Source: JAOUEA01 sp963821935 (GTDB lineage Bacteria; Actinomycetota; UBA4738; HRBIN12). Taken from it: a DNA stretch of 64,000 bases. The stretch is taken from contig CAWGFM010000004.1 in assembly GCA_963821935.1 (NCBI GenBank), positions 682,001-746,000 on the forward strand, given 5' to 3'. Positions 33,505-42,814 of the stretch are shown in pieces; the first letter of the stretch is position 1, and each line of letters opens with the position of its first letter. The notes below the pieces were generated by a model that was not told the origin of the DNA, did no database searches, and saw only the letters and a program-made list of their open reading frames with translations. The translations under genes were made by a program, and so were the position numbers.

Positions 33505-33626
33505 GCCCAGCGAATCGTATCGGAGTGCTCCGGCCGAAGCGTCCTGCCCATGTCCGGCCGACCTCGAGCGTGGCGTCGTACGATTGGTCACCGCCCTCCC
33601 GTCCCCCTTCTCGCAAGGAGCAGCCC

Positions 33627-35213
33627 GTGCAGACCACGCACCTCCGCCCCGCCCGCGTTCGCGCCACGATCGTCGCGATCGCCATGGCGGCCACCGTGTT
33701 CAGTGGCCTGGTTCCTGTCCGGGCTTCGGGTGGTTCGAGCGCAGGAGGCACGGAGCGAGCGAGCGTCCACGCGATGCGGGCCACCACCTACCAGCTGATC
33801 ACCAGGGCGGTGGCGCGCGGCGAGATCACGGAGCCCCAGGGAGCGCTGTATCTGTCGTACGCGTTCACCAGCCCGGACCAGGTTCCCTCGCGGTTCCGCA
33901 GCGCAACCCCGTGGGACGGCACACTCGCCCTGCTCGAGCTGCAAGACACCCTGGCGGACCTGGACGGGGGCGCGATCGCCAGCGAGGCGCGACGTGCCCT
34001 CCGAGGGCCGTCCTTCGACTGTCCCAGCCTGTTCGGTCAGCCACTGCCGGACCAGCCGCAGCAGCGAGCGACCAAGCATTTCTACATCCAATACCGCAAC
34101 TCCTCCCTGCGCGGGCTCACCATCAAGCAGTACGCCGCGGCGTTGGAGCGGACCTGGGCGGTGGAGATCACCCGATTCGGCTGGGCCCGCCCGCCGAGGG
34201 ACCCGGGCCGGTCCCCCGCGAAGGGCCGATACCCCGTCCGGATCGAGAACCTGGGCAACGGCCTCTACGGGTACGTCGCCAACATCGCTCGCGCCGGCAA
34301 CAACCCGGCCACGCCGTGGAACGACAAGGACGCGCTCGCGTCGTGCATGGTGTTGAACCGCAACTTCGTGCCGTTCCCGGGCACGCCACTCGCCGCGATG
34401 CAGGCCACGGTGGCACACGAATTCAACCATTCGATCCAGTACGGCTACGGGGCGCTGTCGGGATACGGTAGGGCCGCGACCGTGCTGGTCGAGGGTGGAG
34501 CCACTTGGATGGAGGACGAGGTCTTCGACGGCGCCGATGACAACTGGAATTACCTGTGGCCCAGCTTCACCAAGCCGATGGGCGTGTACAAGGGGTTCCC
34601 CTACCCCTATTGGATCGTGCTGCGAGCCATGGCCGAGCCGTTGGGGACGGGCGTCGCCGGCGGTGGTGAGGACATCTACCAGACCCTGTGGGAGCAGATC
34701 TCGAAAGAGCGGTCGACCAACCTGACGGCGCTCAACCGCGCGTTCCAGGCCAAGGGCTCCTCACTCGCCACGGCCTACCACCGAGCGTCGATCGCGCTCC
34801 GGTTCTTGGAGAACTGTGCCACCACAGCGCCGCCCTACTGCCTGCAGGAAGGTCCCAACTATCCGCTCGCCGGCGCGCCCGATGACATGTACAGCCTTCC
34901 CGGCGATCCCGGGAACAACCGCAAGCTCGCCAACGACTACGCACTGCACTGGGTGGGTCTGCCGACCACGAGCGACGTCGATCTGGTCGTCGACCCGGTG
35001 GGCGGTGGCGCGAGGCTGCGTGTCAGCATCGCGTGTCTCACGGGCGACACCGTCACCGTGCTCGCCGTCGGGACCGCGACCGGTCCCCCGCTCTCAGCCA
35101 TGAACTACGACGCGAGCCTCTGCGACGCGGCGTCGGCCGTGATCTCCAACGTGAAGCAGACCTCACCGACGCCGAAGAGGATCACGAGGACCAGGTACGA
35201 CATCAGCGTGTGA
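33627..35213 (+). CDS. Secreted zinc metallopeptidase-like protein (HExxH, MXAN_6640-like)
   Basis: A 528-residue exported protein. A signal peptide (residues 9-33, ending VPVRASG) is followed by a peptidase-like domain with H264-E-F-N-H268 in TVAHEFNHSIQYGYG and a downstream Glu in LVEGGATWMEDE, the usual third zinc ligand region. Two Cys pairs near the C-terminus suggest disulphides. Related proteins are described as putative MXAN_6640-family metalloproteases; substrate unknown. GTG start with AAGGAG 6 nt upstream. The tail after about residue 430 looks like a beta-rich accessory domain. Confidence 0.78.
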   Translation: MQTTHLRPARVRATIVAIAMAATVFSGLVPVRASGGSSAGGTERASVHAMRATTYQLITRAVARGEITEPQGALYLSYAFTSPDQVPSRFRSATPWDGTLALLELQDTLADLDGGAIASEARRALRGPSFDCPSLFGQPLPDQPQQRATKHFYIQYRNSSLRGLTIKQYAAALERTWAVEITRFGWARPPRDPGRSPAKGRYPVRIENLGNGLYGYVANIARAGNNPATPWNDKDALASCMVLNRNFVPFPGTPLAAMQATVAHEFNHSIQYGYGALSGYGRAATVLVEGGATWMEDEVFDGADDNWNYLWPSFTKPMGVYKGFPYPYWIVLRAMAEPLGTGVAGGGEDIYQTLWEQISKERSTNLTALNRAFQAKGSSLATAYHRASIALRFLENCATTAPPYCLQEGPNYPLAGAPDDMYSLPGDPGNNRKLANDYALHWVGLPTTSDVDLVVDPVGGGARLRVSIACLTGDTVTVLAVGTATGPPLSAMNYDASLCDAASAVISNVKQTSPTPKRITRTRYDISV

Positions 35214-35249
35214 GTTCAAACCCCTGCGGCATGCAGGGCGTGCGGAACC

Positions 35250-36200
35250 TCAGGCCTGGCCGAGGGGGTCGTCAGAGAGGTCCCCTTTCACCGGGCCGAG
35301 TGGTTCGCCCAGCTTGGTGGCGACCCGGTCCAACCGTTCCAGGTGCGCGTAGATCGCCTCGCGCTTGGCCTTGGCCTCGTCGGTGAGGCCCTCGATGTAG
35401 GCCAGCCTCCAGTGGTTCTCCAACACGGGCCGCAACACCTGGTCGAGGTGGATCCGAAGGTTGTAGATGCCCGCTTGCGCCATCGCCTTCGCCTTCTCCT
35501 TGAACCCGGGGATGCCCGCTCCCGGCATGGCGAAGTCCGTGATCTGGCGATGCATGGCCTCGACCATGGCCGATGGGTTCAGCTCGATCGCCTGGATGGC
35601 CATGTCACGGTAGAACACGTAGTGCATGTTCTCGTCGGTGGCCACGCGTGAACAGAGCTTCACCGCGGTCTCGTCATCGGTGATGGCCCCTGTGTTGCGA
35701 TGCGAGATCCGGGTCGCCAGCTCCTGCAACGTCGTGAACACGACCCCGTCCAGCGGACCCTGCTGTGCGAACTCCGGATACCAACCGCGTGCGGCCTGGT
35801 CCATGCGCCCTTGCTCGAGCACGACGGGATCGCAGCCCCGGGTCACCGTGAGGTAGTCACGGATCACGATAGCGTGCCGCCCCTCCTCAGCGGTCCAGCG
35901 CCGGACCCATTCACCCCAGGCTTCCTCGTCGCCGAACGTACGCCACAGTGCCAGGTGGTAGTAGGGGAGGTTGTCTTCGGTCAGCAGGTTGATCTCCAGC
36001 GCGGTCTGGGCGATGTCGGGCAACCGGGAGTCGCTGGGTTGCCACGGCTCTTCCACGAAGTTCCGGCCCTGTTCGTACGGCACGTAGTCGTGCGGGAACC
36101 ACTCGCTGGTCGCTCCGAGATGCCGATCGAGCGATGTCTCGACCACGGGCATGAGCTCGTGGAGCACGGCTTCGTTGGATCCGGGATCGGTGTTCGTCAT
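35250..36200 (-). CDS. Acyl-ACP desaturase (ferritin-like diiron, DesA type)
   Basis: A 316-residue soluble fatty-acid desaturase introducing a double bond into acyl-ACP or acyl-CoA. The diiron ligands are visible: EINLLTEDNLPYYH in the first helix pair, TAEEGRHAIVI (E-x2-H) and ATDENMHYVFY (E-x2-H). Size fits the actinobacterial DesA1/DesA2 group. The second motif reads EEGRH rather than the more common EENRH. It lies beside the COG2907/DUF1365/cyclopropane-synthase operon on the other strand, which also modifies unsaturated acyl chains. Confidence 0.92.
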   Translation of the reverse strand: MTNTDPGSNEAVLHELMPVVETSLDRHLGATSEWFPHDYVPYEQGRNFVEEPWQPSDSRLPDIAQTALEINLLTEDNLPYYHLALWRTFGDEEAWGEWVRRWTAEEGRHAIVIRDYLTVTRGCDPVVLEQGRMDQAARGWYPEFAQQGPLDGVVFTTLQELATRISHRNTGAITDDETAVKLCSRVATDENMHYVFYRDMAIQAIELNPSAMVEAMHRQITDFAMPGAGIPGFKEKAKAMAQAGIYNLRIHLDQVLRPVLENHWRLAYIEGLTDEAKAKREAIYAHLERLDRVATKLGEPLGPVKGDLSDDPLGQA

Positions 36201-36411
36201 GCGCAGTTCCTCTCGACGGCGCCTCGCTGCGCCGTTCCGGTCGTCACAGGGTTCGGTCGCGGAACCTCTGCATCTCGCTGGTGTGTCGGTGCTGGAGGCT
36301 CACGGAGTCGTCCGCACCTCTGACCAGCCTACCGCGCGAGGCATCCAGAGCGTCGCGTGCCGCGAACCAGTCCCAACGTAGCAGCGGTTCCCGTCTCGAG
36401 AGGATCGGATC

Positions 36412-37731
36412 GTGAAGATCGCCGTGGTCGGAAGTGGCGTGTCGGGCCTGGGGGCCGCGTGGGCTCTGGCGCGCGTCCACGACGTCACGGTGTTCGAGGC
36501 CGATGCCACGCTCGGCGGCCACGCCGCCACCACCGACGTAGCCGACGGCGAACTTTCCGTGCCCGTCGACACGGGATTCATCGTCTACAACCAGCGCAAC
36601 TACCCTCACCTGGTGCAACTGTTCCGTGCCCTCGATGTGCCGACGGAGGGCAGCGACATGTCGTTCTCGGTCTCGGTGGGCGGAGGGGCCTTCGAGTATC
36701 GCGCCCGCCTGGCCGGGTTCGCCGCGCAGCCGGCCAACCTGCTCCGCCCGCGCTACCTGCGCATGCTCGGCGAGATCGTGCGGTTCACGCGCGAGGCCAC
36801 AGCGCTCGGGGCTTCCGGCTCGACGCTCTCCACGGCAGAGTTCCTGGCGCGAGGGGGCTATTCCGCGACCTTCCGCGACGACTTCCTGCTGCCCATGGTG
36901 GCGTGCATCTGGTCGTCGGATCTGCGGGCGATGCTCTCCTACCCCGCGGCGACCATGGCGAGCTTCCTCGACAACCACGGCCTGCTGGACCTGGGCGACC
37001 GTCCCCAGTGGCGAACCGTCAGCGGCGGGAGCCGCGAATACGTTCGGCGTGTGGCATCGTCGCTCACCGACGTGCGGACCGGGACCGCCGTCACGTCGAT
37101 CGAGCGAGCGCACGACGAGGTCGCGCTGCGGACGGCCGACGGTGCCACGGTGCGATTCGACCATGTGGTCATGGCAACCCATGCCGACACCTCGCTCCAG
37201 ATCTTGGGTGCCGACGCGTCCGGCATGGAGCGATCGGTGCTGGGTGCGTTCCGCTATCAGGAGAACCGAGCCGTGCTCCATCGCGACCCCGCGTTCATGC
37301 CCGTTCGGCGCCATGCTTGGTCCAGCTGGAACTACCTGGCGCGCGACCGTGGCCTCGGCGGAACCGACCGAGGTGTCTCGCTCACCTACTGGATGAACCT
37401 CCTGCAGAACCTGGACACCAAGACCCCGATCTTCGTCACGCTCAACCCCACCCATGAGCCACGCGACGTGCATGCATCGTTCATCTACCACCACCCGCAG
37501 TACGATCGAGATGTGGTGCAGGCGCAGGCGCTGATCCCATCTCTGCAAGGCGAGCGCCGAACCTGGTTCGCGGGCAGCTATCGCGGACACGGCTTCCACG
37601 AGGACGGCTTGCGATCCGGGCTGCAGGTGGCCGCCGCGCTGGGTGCTCCAGCTCCATGGTGGCGCGAGGATGGAGCCGAACCTCGCCTCGGTGGCCATGA
37701 GCCCGCTGCGATCGGCATGGCGAGCGCATGA
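36412..37731 (+). CDS. FAD-dependent oxidoreductase of the COG2907 (amine-oxidase-like) family
   Basis: A 439-residue flavoprotein starting with IAVVGSGVSGLGAAWAL, a classical FAD-binding loop, and a GGHAATTDV second FAD contact. PVDTGFIVYNQRNYPHLVQLF is the family hallmark; the C-terminus WFAGSYRGHGFHEDGLRSGLQVA is the end of the flavin domain. GTG start 7 nt after GAGAGG. It overlaps the DUF1365 gene by 4 bp, and that one overlaps the cyclopropane synthase. Members occur with lipid-methylating enzymes in many bacteria; an oxidation or reduction step on fatty-acyl chains is inferred. Confidence 0.88.
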   Translation: MKIAVVGSGVSGLGAAWALARVHDVTVFEADATLGGHAATTDVADGELSVPVDTGFIVYNQRNYPHLVQLFRALDVPTEGSDMSFSVSVGGGAFEYRARLAGFAAQPANLLRPRYLRMLGEIVRFTREATALGASGSTLSTAEFLARGGYSATFRDDFLLPMVACIWSSDLRAMLSYPAATMASFLDNHGLLDLGDRPQWRTVSGGSREYVRRVASSLTDVRTGTAVTSIERAHDEVALRTADGATVRFDHVVMATHADTSLQILGADASGMERSVLGAFRYQENRAVLHRDPAFMPVRRHAWSSWNYLARDRGLGGTDRGVSLTYWMNLLQNLDTKTPIFVTLNPTHEPRDVHASFIYHHPQYDRDVVQAQALIPSLQGERRTWFAGSYRGHGFHEDGLRSGLQVAAALGAPAPWWREDGAEPRLGGHEPAAIGMASA

Positions 37732-38633
37732 ACACGACGCAGATGCACCCCTCGCTGGCGCCCGGTCGCGCGTCGGGCCTGTATCGAGGCCGGGTGATGC
37801 ACGAGCGGTTCTTCCCGGCAGGACACCGTCTGCGCTACGGCGTGTGGTACCTGCTCGCCGACCTCGATGAGCTCGGCTCGCTCGATGCTCGGGTCGGTGG
37901 CTTCACCTACAACCGGCCGGGACCGGTGAGCTTCTGGGACCGCGACCACGGAGCGCGCGATGGATCGCCGTTGCGCCCCTGGATCGAACGGCACCTCGAA
38001 CAGGCCGGCGTCGACCTGGAGGGCGGGCCGATCCGGATCCTGTGCTTCCCCAGGGTCTTCGGCTACGGGTTCAATCCGATCTCGGTGTGGTTCTGCCACG
38101 GTCCCGACGGCGACCTTCGGGCGATCCTGTACGAGGTGTCCAACACCTTCGGCGAATGGCACGACTACCTGGTGCCTGTTGCGCCCGGTGACGTGGTGGC
38201 CAACGGTCACGGCGCCTCGGTGCGGACCAGCTTCGCCAAGGAGCTGTACGTCTCGCCGTTCATCGACATGGATGCCACGTACGACTTCTCGACGCGTGAT
38301 CCTGACGATCGCGTCTCGGTCGTGGTGCGCGAGACCGCCCCCGGAGGCCGGGTCCTGGTTGCCACGCTGGGCGCGCGGCGCTCGGAGCTGACCAGCCGCG
38401 CACTGTTGGCCACACTCGTGCGGTACCCGTTCGTGACGCTGAAGGTCATCGGCGGCATCCATTGGGAAGCCTTGAAGCTCTGGCGCAAGGGTGCCCCCTT
38501 CCGCCGTCGAGGTCTGCCTCCCGCCGCCCCGCTCACGATCGTGCGCCCCGGAACCGACGCCGTACCCGCAGCAGGCGATCCGGTCGCACACGAGCCTCGT
38601 GCGCGGTCCGCGACCGATACAGTTCACGCATGA
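37728..38633 (+). CDS. DUF1365 family protein
   Basis: A 301-residue member of DUF1365, always found with COG2907 flavoproteins and cyclopropane-type lipid methyltransferases. Conserved features here are the SGLYRGRVMHERFFPAGHRLRYGVW start, FPRVFGYGFNPISVWFC and the VSNTFGEWHDYLV segment, followed by KELYVSPFIDMDATYDF. No signal peptide; a hydrophobic stretch near residue 230 could touch the membrane. Biochemical function unknown. ATGA overlaps at both ends. Confidence 0.92.
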   Translation: MNTTQMHPSLAPGRASGLYRGRVMHERFFPAGHRLRYGVWYLLADLDELGSLDARVGGFTYNRPGPVSFWDRDHGARDGSPLRPWIERHLEQAGVDLEGGPIRILCFPRVFGYGFNPISVWFCHGPDGDLRAILYEVSNTFGEWHDYLVPVAPGDVVANGHGASVRTSFAKELYVSPFIDMDATYDFSTRDPDDRVSVVVRETAPGGRVLVATLGARRSELTSRALLATLVRYPFVTLKVIGGIHWEALKLWRKGAPFRRRGLPPAAPLTIVRPGTDAVPAAGDPVAHEPRARSATDTVHA

Positions 38634-39823
38634 ATGGCACCTTCGGTGGCGCCCTGGAGCGCAGGTTGCTGTCGATCGTGGGGAACACGATCCGCGTCGG
38701 AACGCTCTCGGTGCGCACACCCGACGGCAGGACCGAGCGATTCGTGGGGCGATCGGACGGACCGGCTGCCAACGTCGACCTGCACGATTGGCGCTTGCTG
38801 CGGCGCCTCACGACGACCGGTGCGATCGGGCTCGCCGACGGATACATCGCTCGTGAGTACGACTCCCCCGATCTGTCGGCATTCCTCGAGCTCGCGGCGT
38901 TGCACCTGGAGCCGGAACATCGCTACGAGGCGCCGGCATGGCTGCACGGACTCGGCCGGACCGCCTGGAAGATCTTCGGCGCCCCTTCCCGCACGCGCGG
39001 CCCTCTCGTCGACATCGTGCAGCATTACGACCTGGGCAACGACTTCTACGACCAGTGGCTCGACGAGACCATGACCTATTCCTCCGCGCTCTTCACCGAT
39101 GGAAAGGAAACGGTCGCGGAGGCGCAGCGAGTGAAGTACCGACGTCTCGCCGCCGCGACCGGCATCGGCCCCCGTGACCACGTGCTGGAGATCGGCTCGG
39201 GGTGGGGCGCGTTCGCGGTGGAGCTCGCCGGCACGATCGGGTGTCGTGTCACCACGATCACCGTGTCCAAAGAGCAGTTCGACCACGTGGAGAAGCTCGT
39301 GGCCGACCTGGGGCTCGCGGACAAGGTGACCGCACGCTTGCAGGACTTCCGGCACACGAGGGGGCGCTTCGATCACGTCGTCTCGGTGGAGATGATGGAA
39401 TCCATCCCGCAGTCGATGTGGGATCCCTACTTCCGTCAGCTGCAGCAGCTGACGCGGCCGGGTGGCACGATCGGTCTGCAGCTGATCACCGTGGCCGACC
39501 ACCATTGGGATGAGTCCGACCACAACCCCGACTTCATCCGGAGATACATCTTCCCGGGCGGCCAGGTGCCATCCCTGCGGGTGCTGCGAGGGCTGGCATC
39601 GTCACACGGTCTGCGTTGGAACGGAGACGAGGCGTTCGGCCGGTCCTACGCCCGAACCCTCGGTGCGTGGCTCGGCTCGTTCGACGACGCGTGGCCACGG
39701 ATCCGCGAGCTGGGGTTCGATGAGAAGTTCCGGCGCATGTGGCGCTACTACCTCTCCTACTGCAAGGCGGGCTTCGCGATGGGCCGGGTGGACGTGCACC
39801 AGCTCGTCCTGGCTCGCCCGTGA
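38630..39823 (+). CDS. cfa: Cyclopropane-fatty-acyl-phospholipid synthase-type SAM methyltransferase
   Basis: A 397-residue methyltransferase that adds a methyl(ene) group to double bonds of membrane lipids. HYDLGNDFYDQWLDETMTYSSALF is the family entry signature; the SAM pocket is HVLEIGSGWGAFAVELA, followed by ITVSKEQ and VVSVEMMESI. The product could be a cyclopropane or a 10-methyl branch; sequence does not decide. It is the last gene of the coupled COG2907-DUF1365-cfa operon. The ATG at 38630 overlaps the DUF1365 stop. Confidence 0.92.
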   Translation: MNGTFGGALERRLLSIVGNTIRVGTLSVRTPDGRTERFVGRSDGPAANVDLHDWRLLRRLTTTGAIGLADGYIAREYDSPDLSAFLELAALHLEPEHRYEAPAWLHGLGRTAWKIFGAPSRTRGPLVDIVQHYDLGNDFYDQWLDETMTYSSALFTDGKETVAEAQRVKYRRLAAATGIGPRDHVLEIGSGWGAFAVELAGTIGCRVTTITVSKEQFDHVEKLVADLGLADKVTARLQDFRHTRGRFDHVVSVEMMESIPQSMWDPYFRQLQQLTRPGGTIGLQLITVADHHWDESDHNPDFIRRYIFPGGQVPSLRVLRGLASSHGLRWNGDEAFGRSYARTLGAWLGSFDDAWPRIRELGFDEKFRRMWRYYLSYCKAGFAMGRVDVHQLVLARP

Positions 39824-39918
39824 CCCTGACCACCGACCGCTCTTCCTTCTAGGTCGAACGTCCCTTCTGTCCTTCGGTCGGTCAAGTTGGCAACCGGCCA
39901 CGGCCGATACCTGCTGCG

Positions 39919-41502
39919 ATGAGGGGGACAACCGCACCGGTCGAAGGTCTGGCGACCGCCGAGGTCTCTCGCCGTTCGTTCGTACGGACCGCCACCGCTG
40001 CATCGGTCTTGGCGGGCTCCGGCGTCGCGACCGGCCTCCTGGGATCGACGCAGGCCATGGCAGCGGGCTCGTTCGTGCCCAACGACCCGGACCTGCACCT
40101 GTTGCGCCGGGCAACCTGGGGCATCACGCCGTCCCTGCAGAAAGAGATCCGGCGCATGGGCCGCAACCGGTGGCTCGATCGGCAGCTCGACCCCAGATCG
40201 ATCAGGGACGACTTCGTCGAAGAGTTCATCCAGGCTCGGTTCCCGGACCTGGATCTGAGCGTGACGCAGGCGTGGAACAAGTACGACGGGTCGTGGGATC
40301 TGATGTACGACGTGACCAAGGCCGCCATCCTGCGTGCGGCCTGGAGCAAGCGGCAGCTCTTCGAGGTCATGGTGGACTTCTGGTCCAACCACCTGAACAT
40401 CGCGAACCCGCACGAGGCGTGCTGGTGGTCGCGGCACGACTACGACCGCACCGTGATCCGCAAGAACGCGTTCGGCAAGTTCTCGAAGATGCTGCGCGCC
40501 AGCGTGCTGCACCCTGCGATGATGACCTACCTCAACAACGCCTCCAGCACCAAGGACAACCCCAACGAGAACTACGGTCGGGAGATCTTGGAGCTGCACT
40601 CGGTCGGTGTCGACGGCGGCTACGACGAGGACGACATGCGCCAGTCCACGCTGGTGCTCACCGGTTTCGGTATCGACTGGGACGACGGCTCGTTCGAGTA
40701 CCACCCGTGGGATCACCACACGGGTCCCGTCCGCGTGATGGGCTGGCACGCGGCCAACGGCGATGAGGACAAGGGCTACGACGTGGCCCTCAAGTACGTC
40801 GACTATCTGGCCCACCATCGCTCGACCGCCGAGCGCATCGCCTACAAATTGATCCAGCGGTTCGTGCAGGACGTGCCCCCCAAGGCGCTGGTCGACACCC
40901 TCGCCGACGTGTATCTCCGCAACGACACCGCCATCGTGCCGGTGCTCCGCACGCTCTTCGACTCGTCGGCCTTCAAGCACTCGGTGGGCCGGAAGGTCCG
41001 CCGGCCGTACCAGGACGTCACCGCCACGATCCGAACCCTCGGCATCGGCATCAAGAAGACGAACGAGGGTGAGGACGGCTTGCAGGCCCTGGTGTGGATG
41101 ATCGAAGGGCTGGGCGACGTGCCGCTGGGATGGATCCCTCCCAACGGCTACCCCGACTACGCCGACGCGTGGCGCTCGGCCGGCATCACCCTGGGTCGAT
41201 GGAACATGCACACGTCGATGGCCCAGGGATGGTGGCCCGCCAGCATGCTGGAGGTGCCGGAGAGCTGGGTGCGTCGACTGCTCGGTTCGAAGCTCCCGAA
41301 GACGTGGGGCGCCGTGGTCGACACCCTGGCCAAACGCCTGGTGTACCGCCCGCTCTCGACCGCACACCGCAGGGCGGTACTGGCCTTCATCGGCAAGGCC
41401 TCGGGGGACAACGTGTCCGAGGACGATCAATGGCTGCAGGATTGGCGGTTCCCGTACCTGATCGCGCTGATCCTCGACTCGCCCTACCACGGAACCCGGT
41501 GA
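39919..41502 (+). CDS. DUF1800 family protein, Tat-exported
   Basis: A 527-residue exported protein with a twin-arginine signal (VSRRSFVRTATAASVLAGSG, residues 16-35, followed by a cleavable AMAAGS). The DUF1800 core includes LLRRATWGITPS, WSNHLNI, and ENYGREILELHSVGVDGGYDE (about residue 215-235). Members are nearly always encoded beside a DUF1501 protein, as here 4 nt downstream; their function is unknown. The Tat signal implies folding, perhaps with a bound metal, before export. Confidence 0.92.
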   Translation: MRGTTAPVEGLATAEVSRRSFVRTATAASVLAGSGVATGLLGSTQAMAAGSFVPNDPDLHLLRRATWGITPSLQKEIRRMGRNRWLDRQLDPRSIRDDFVEEFIQARFPDLDLSVTQAWNKYDGSWDLMYDVTKAAILRAAWSKRQLFEVMVDFWSNHLNIANPHEACWWSRHDYDRTVIRKNAFGKFSKMLRASVLHPAMMTYLNNASSTKDNPNENYGREILELHSVGVDGGYDEDDMRQSTLVLTGFGIDWDDGSFEYHPWDHHTGPVRVMGWHAANGDEDKGYDVALKYVDYLAHHRSTAERIAYKLIQRFVQDVPPKALVDTLADVYLRNDTAIVPVLRTLFDSSAFKHSVGRKVRRPYQDVTATIRTLGIGIKKTNEGEDGLQALVWMIEGLGDVPLGWIPPNGYPDYADAWRSAGITLGRWNMHTSMAQGWWPASMLEVPESWVRRLLGSKLPKTWGAVVDTLAKRLVYRPLSTAHRRAVLAFIGKASGDNVSEDDQWLQDWRFPYLIALILDSPYHGTR

Positions 41503-41506
41503 TCAC

Positions 41507-42814
41507 ATGACGACGCTCGATGCCACGCCCGCGACCAAGCCGTGCGGTTGCCCCGAGTTGCCCGAGATCTCACGGCGATCCTTCCTGAAGGCGGCCGGTA
41601 CAGCCGGCGTCGTGGCGGGCCTCGCCACCGAGGGCATGTTCACTCGGCTGGCATTCGCCGACGGTCCCTACACCGGCGACGTGTTGGTGGTGCTGTCGTT
41701 CCGCGGGGGCATGGACGGCCTGCAGGCCTTCGTTCCGACGGGTGACCCGAACTACGTCGACCTGCGGCCCACCATCGCGATCCCGCAGAGTTCCCTGCTG
41801 CAGATGGACCCCATGTTCGGGATGCATCCGGCCATGGGTTCCCTATATCCGTTCTACCAGTCCGGGGACTTCGGCGTGGTGCAGGCGGTCGGCATGGCGG
41901 AGCCCAATCGCTCGCACTTCTCGGCCATGGAGGAGATGGAACGCGCGGCGCCCGGTTCGTCGCTGCGGACGGGGTGGCTGGACCGGGTGCTGGGCCTGCG
42001 CGATCCGGGTCAGCCGTTCCAGGCTACCCAGATGGGTTCCAACTCCGCAGCGGCCGCGTTCCTCGGCCCCGCACCCGAGCTGGCGATGTGGTCGATCGAT
42101 TCATTCAACCTGGACGGCGCCTACGACGGCACCGAGGCGGCTCGGTGGGATACGGGACTCCGGGCCGTGCATCAAGGAGCACCGGGCGTCATCGCCGCGC
42201 CCGCCCTCACCGCCTTGGACGCGTTGACGACCGCGTCGTCGCTGGGCAGTGCCGGCGGATACGTGCCCGGCAACGGTGCGATCTATCCCGACAGCGGACT
42301 CGCCGACGCCCTGCGTGATGTCGCTCGCCTGATCCGAGGCGGGGTGGGCCTGCAGGTCGCGGCGATCGACTACGGCGACTGGGACATGCATGAGGGCCAG
42401 GGCCGATTCGACCAGGGAGCCGGGGGATGGATGTACGGCCATCTCACCGAGCTGTCCGACGCGCTGGCGGCGTTCGCCACCGACCTCGGCGCCCTCATGA
42501 ACGGGGTGACCCTGGTCTCGCTCACCGAGTTCGGCCGCACCGCACGCGAGAACGGATCGAACGGGACCGACCACGGCTACGGGCAAGCAGTGATGCTGCT
42601 GGGCGGAGGGGTCAAGGGCGGCCAGGTGCACGGCGCGTGGCCCGGTCTCGGCCCGAGCCAGCTGTTCGACGGCGACCTCGCCTCCACGACCGACTATCGG
42701 AACCTGCTCGCCGAGGTCTTGGAGAAGCGCTGCGGCGCCAGTCCCGCGAACATCAACGACATCTTCCCGGGCATCACCACCGCTCGGTCGAACGTGGTCA
42801 ACCAGCTTCCCTAG
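41507..42814 (+). CDS. DUF1501 family protein, Tat-exported
   Basis: A 435-residue partner of the upstream DUF1800 protein with its own Tat signal (ISRRSFLKAAGTAGVVAGLA, residues 22-41). DUF1501 proteins share the alkaline phosphatase/sulfatase-like fold; LVVLSFRGGMDGLQAFVP and LTEFGRTARENGSNGTDHGYGQAVMLLGG are the family blocks, with the TDHG region containing likely metal-binding residues. Enzymatic activity has not been assigned. The gene is convergent with the PP2C sensor gene and the stops share CTAG. Confidence 0.92.
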   Translation: MTTLDATPATKPCGCPELPEISRRSFLKAAGTAGVVAGLATEGMFTRLAFADGPYTGDVLVVLSFRGGMDGLQAFVPTGDPNYVDLRPTIAIPQSSLLQMDPMFGMHPAMGSLYPFYQSGDFGVVQAVGMAEPNRSHFSAMEEMERAAPGSSLRTGWLDRVLGLRDPGQPFQATQMGSNSAAAAFLGPAPELAMWSIDSFNLDGAYDGTEAARWDTGLRAVHQGAPGVIAAPALTALDALTTASSLGSAGGYVPGNGAIYPDSGLADALRDVARLIRGGVGLQVAAIDYGDWDMHEGQGRFDQGAGGWMYGHLTELSDALAAFATDLGALMNGVTLVSLTEFGRTARENGSNGTDHGYGQAVMLLGGGVKGGQVHGAWPGLGPSQLFDGDLASTTDYRNLLAEVLEKRCGASPANINDIFPGITTARSNVVNQLP

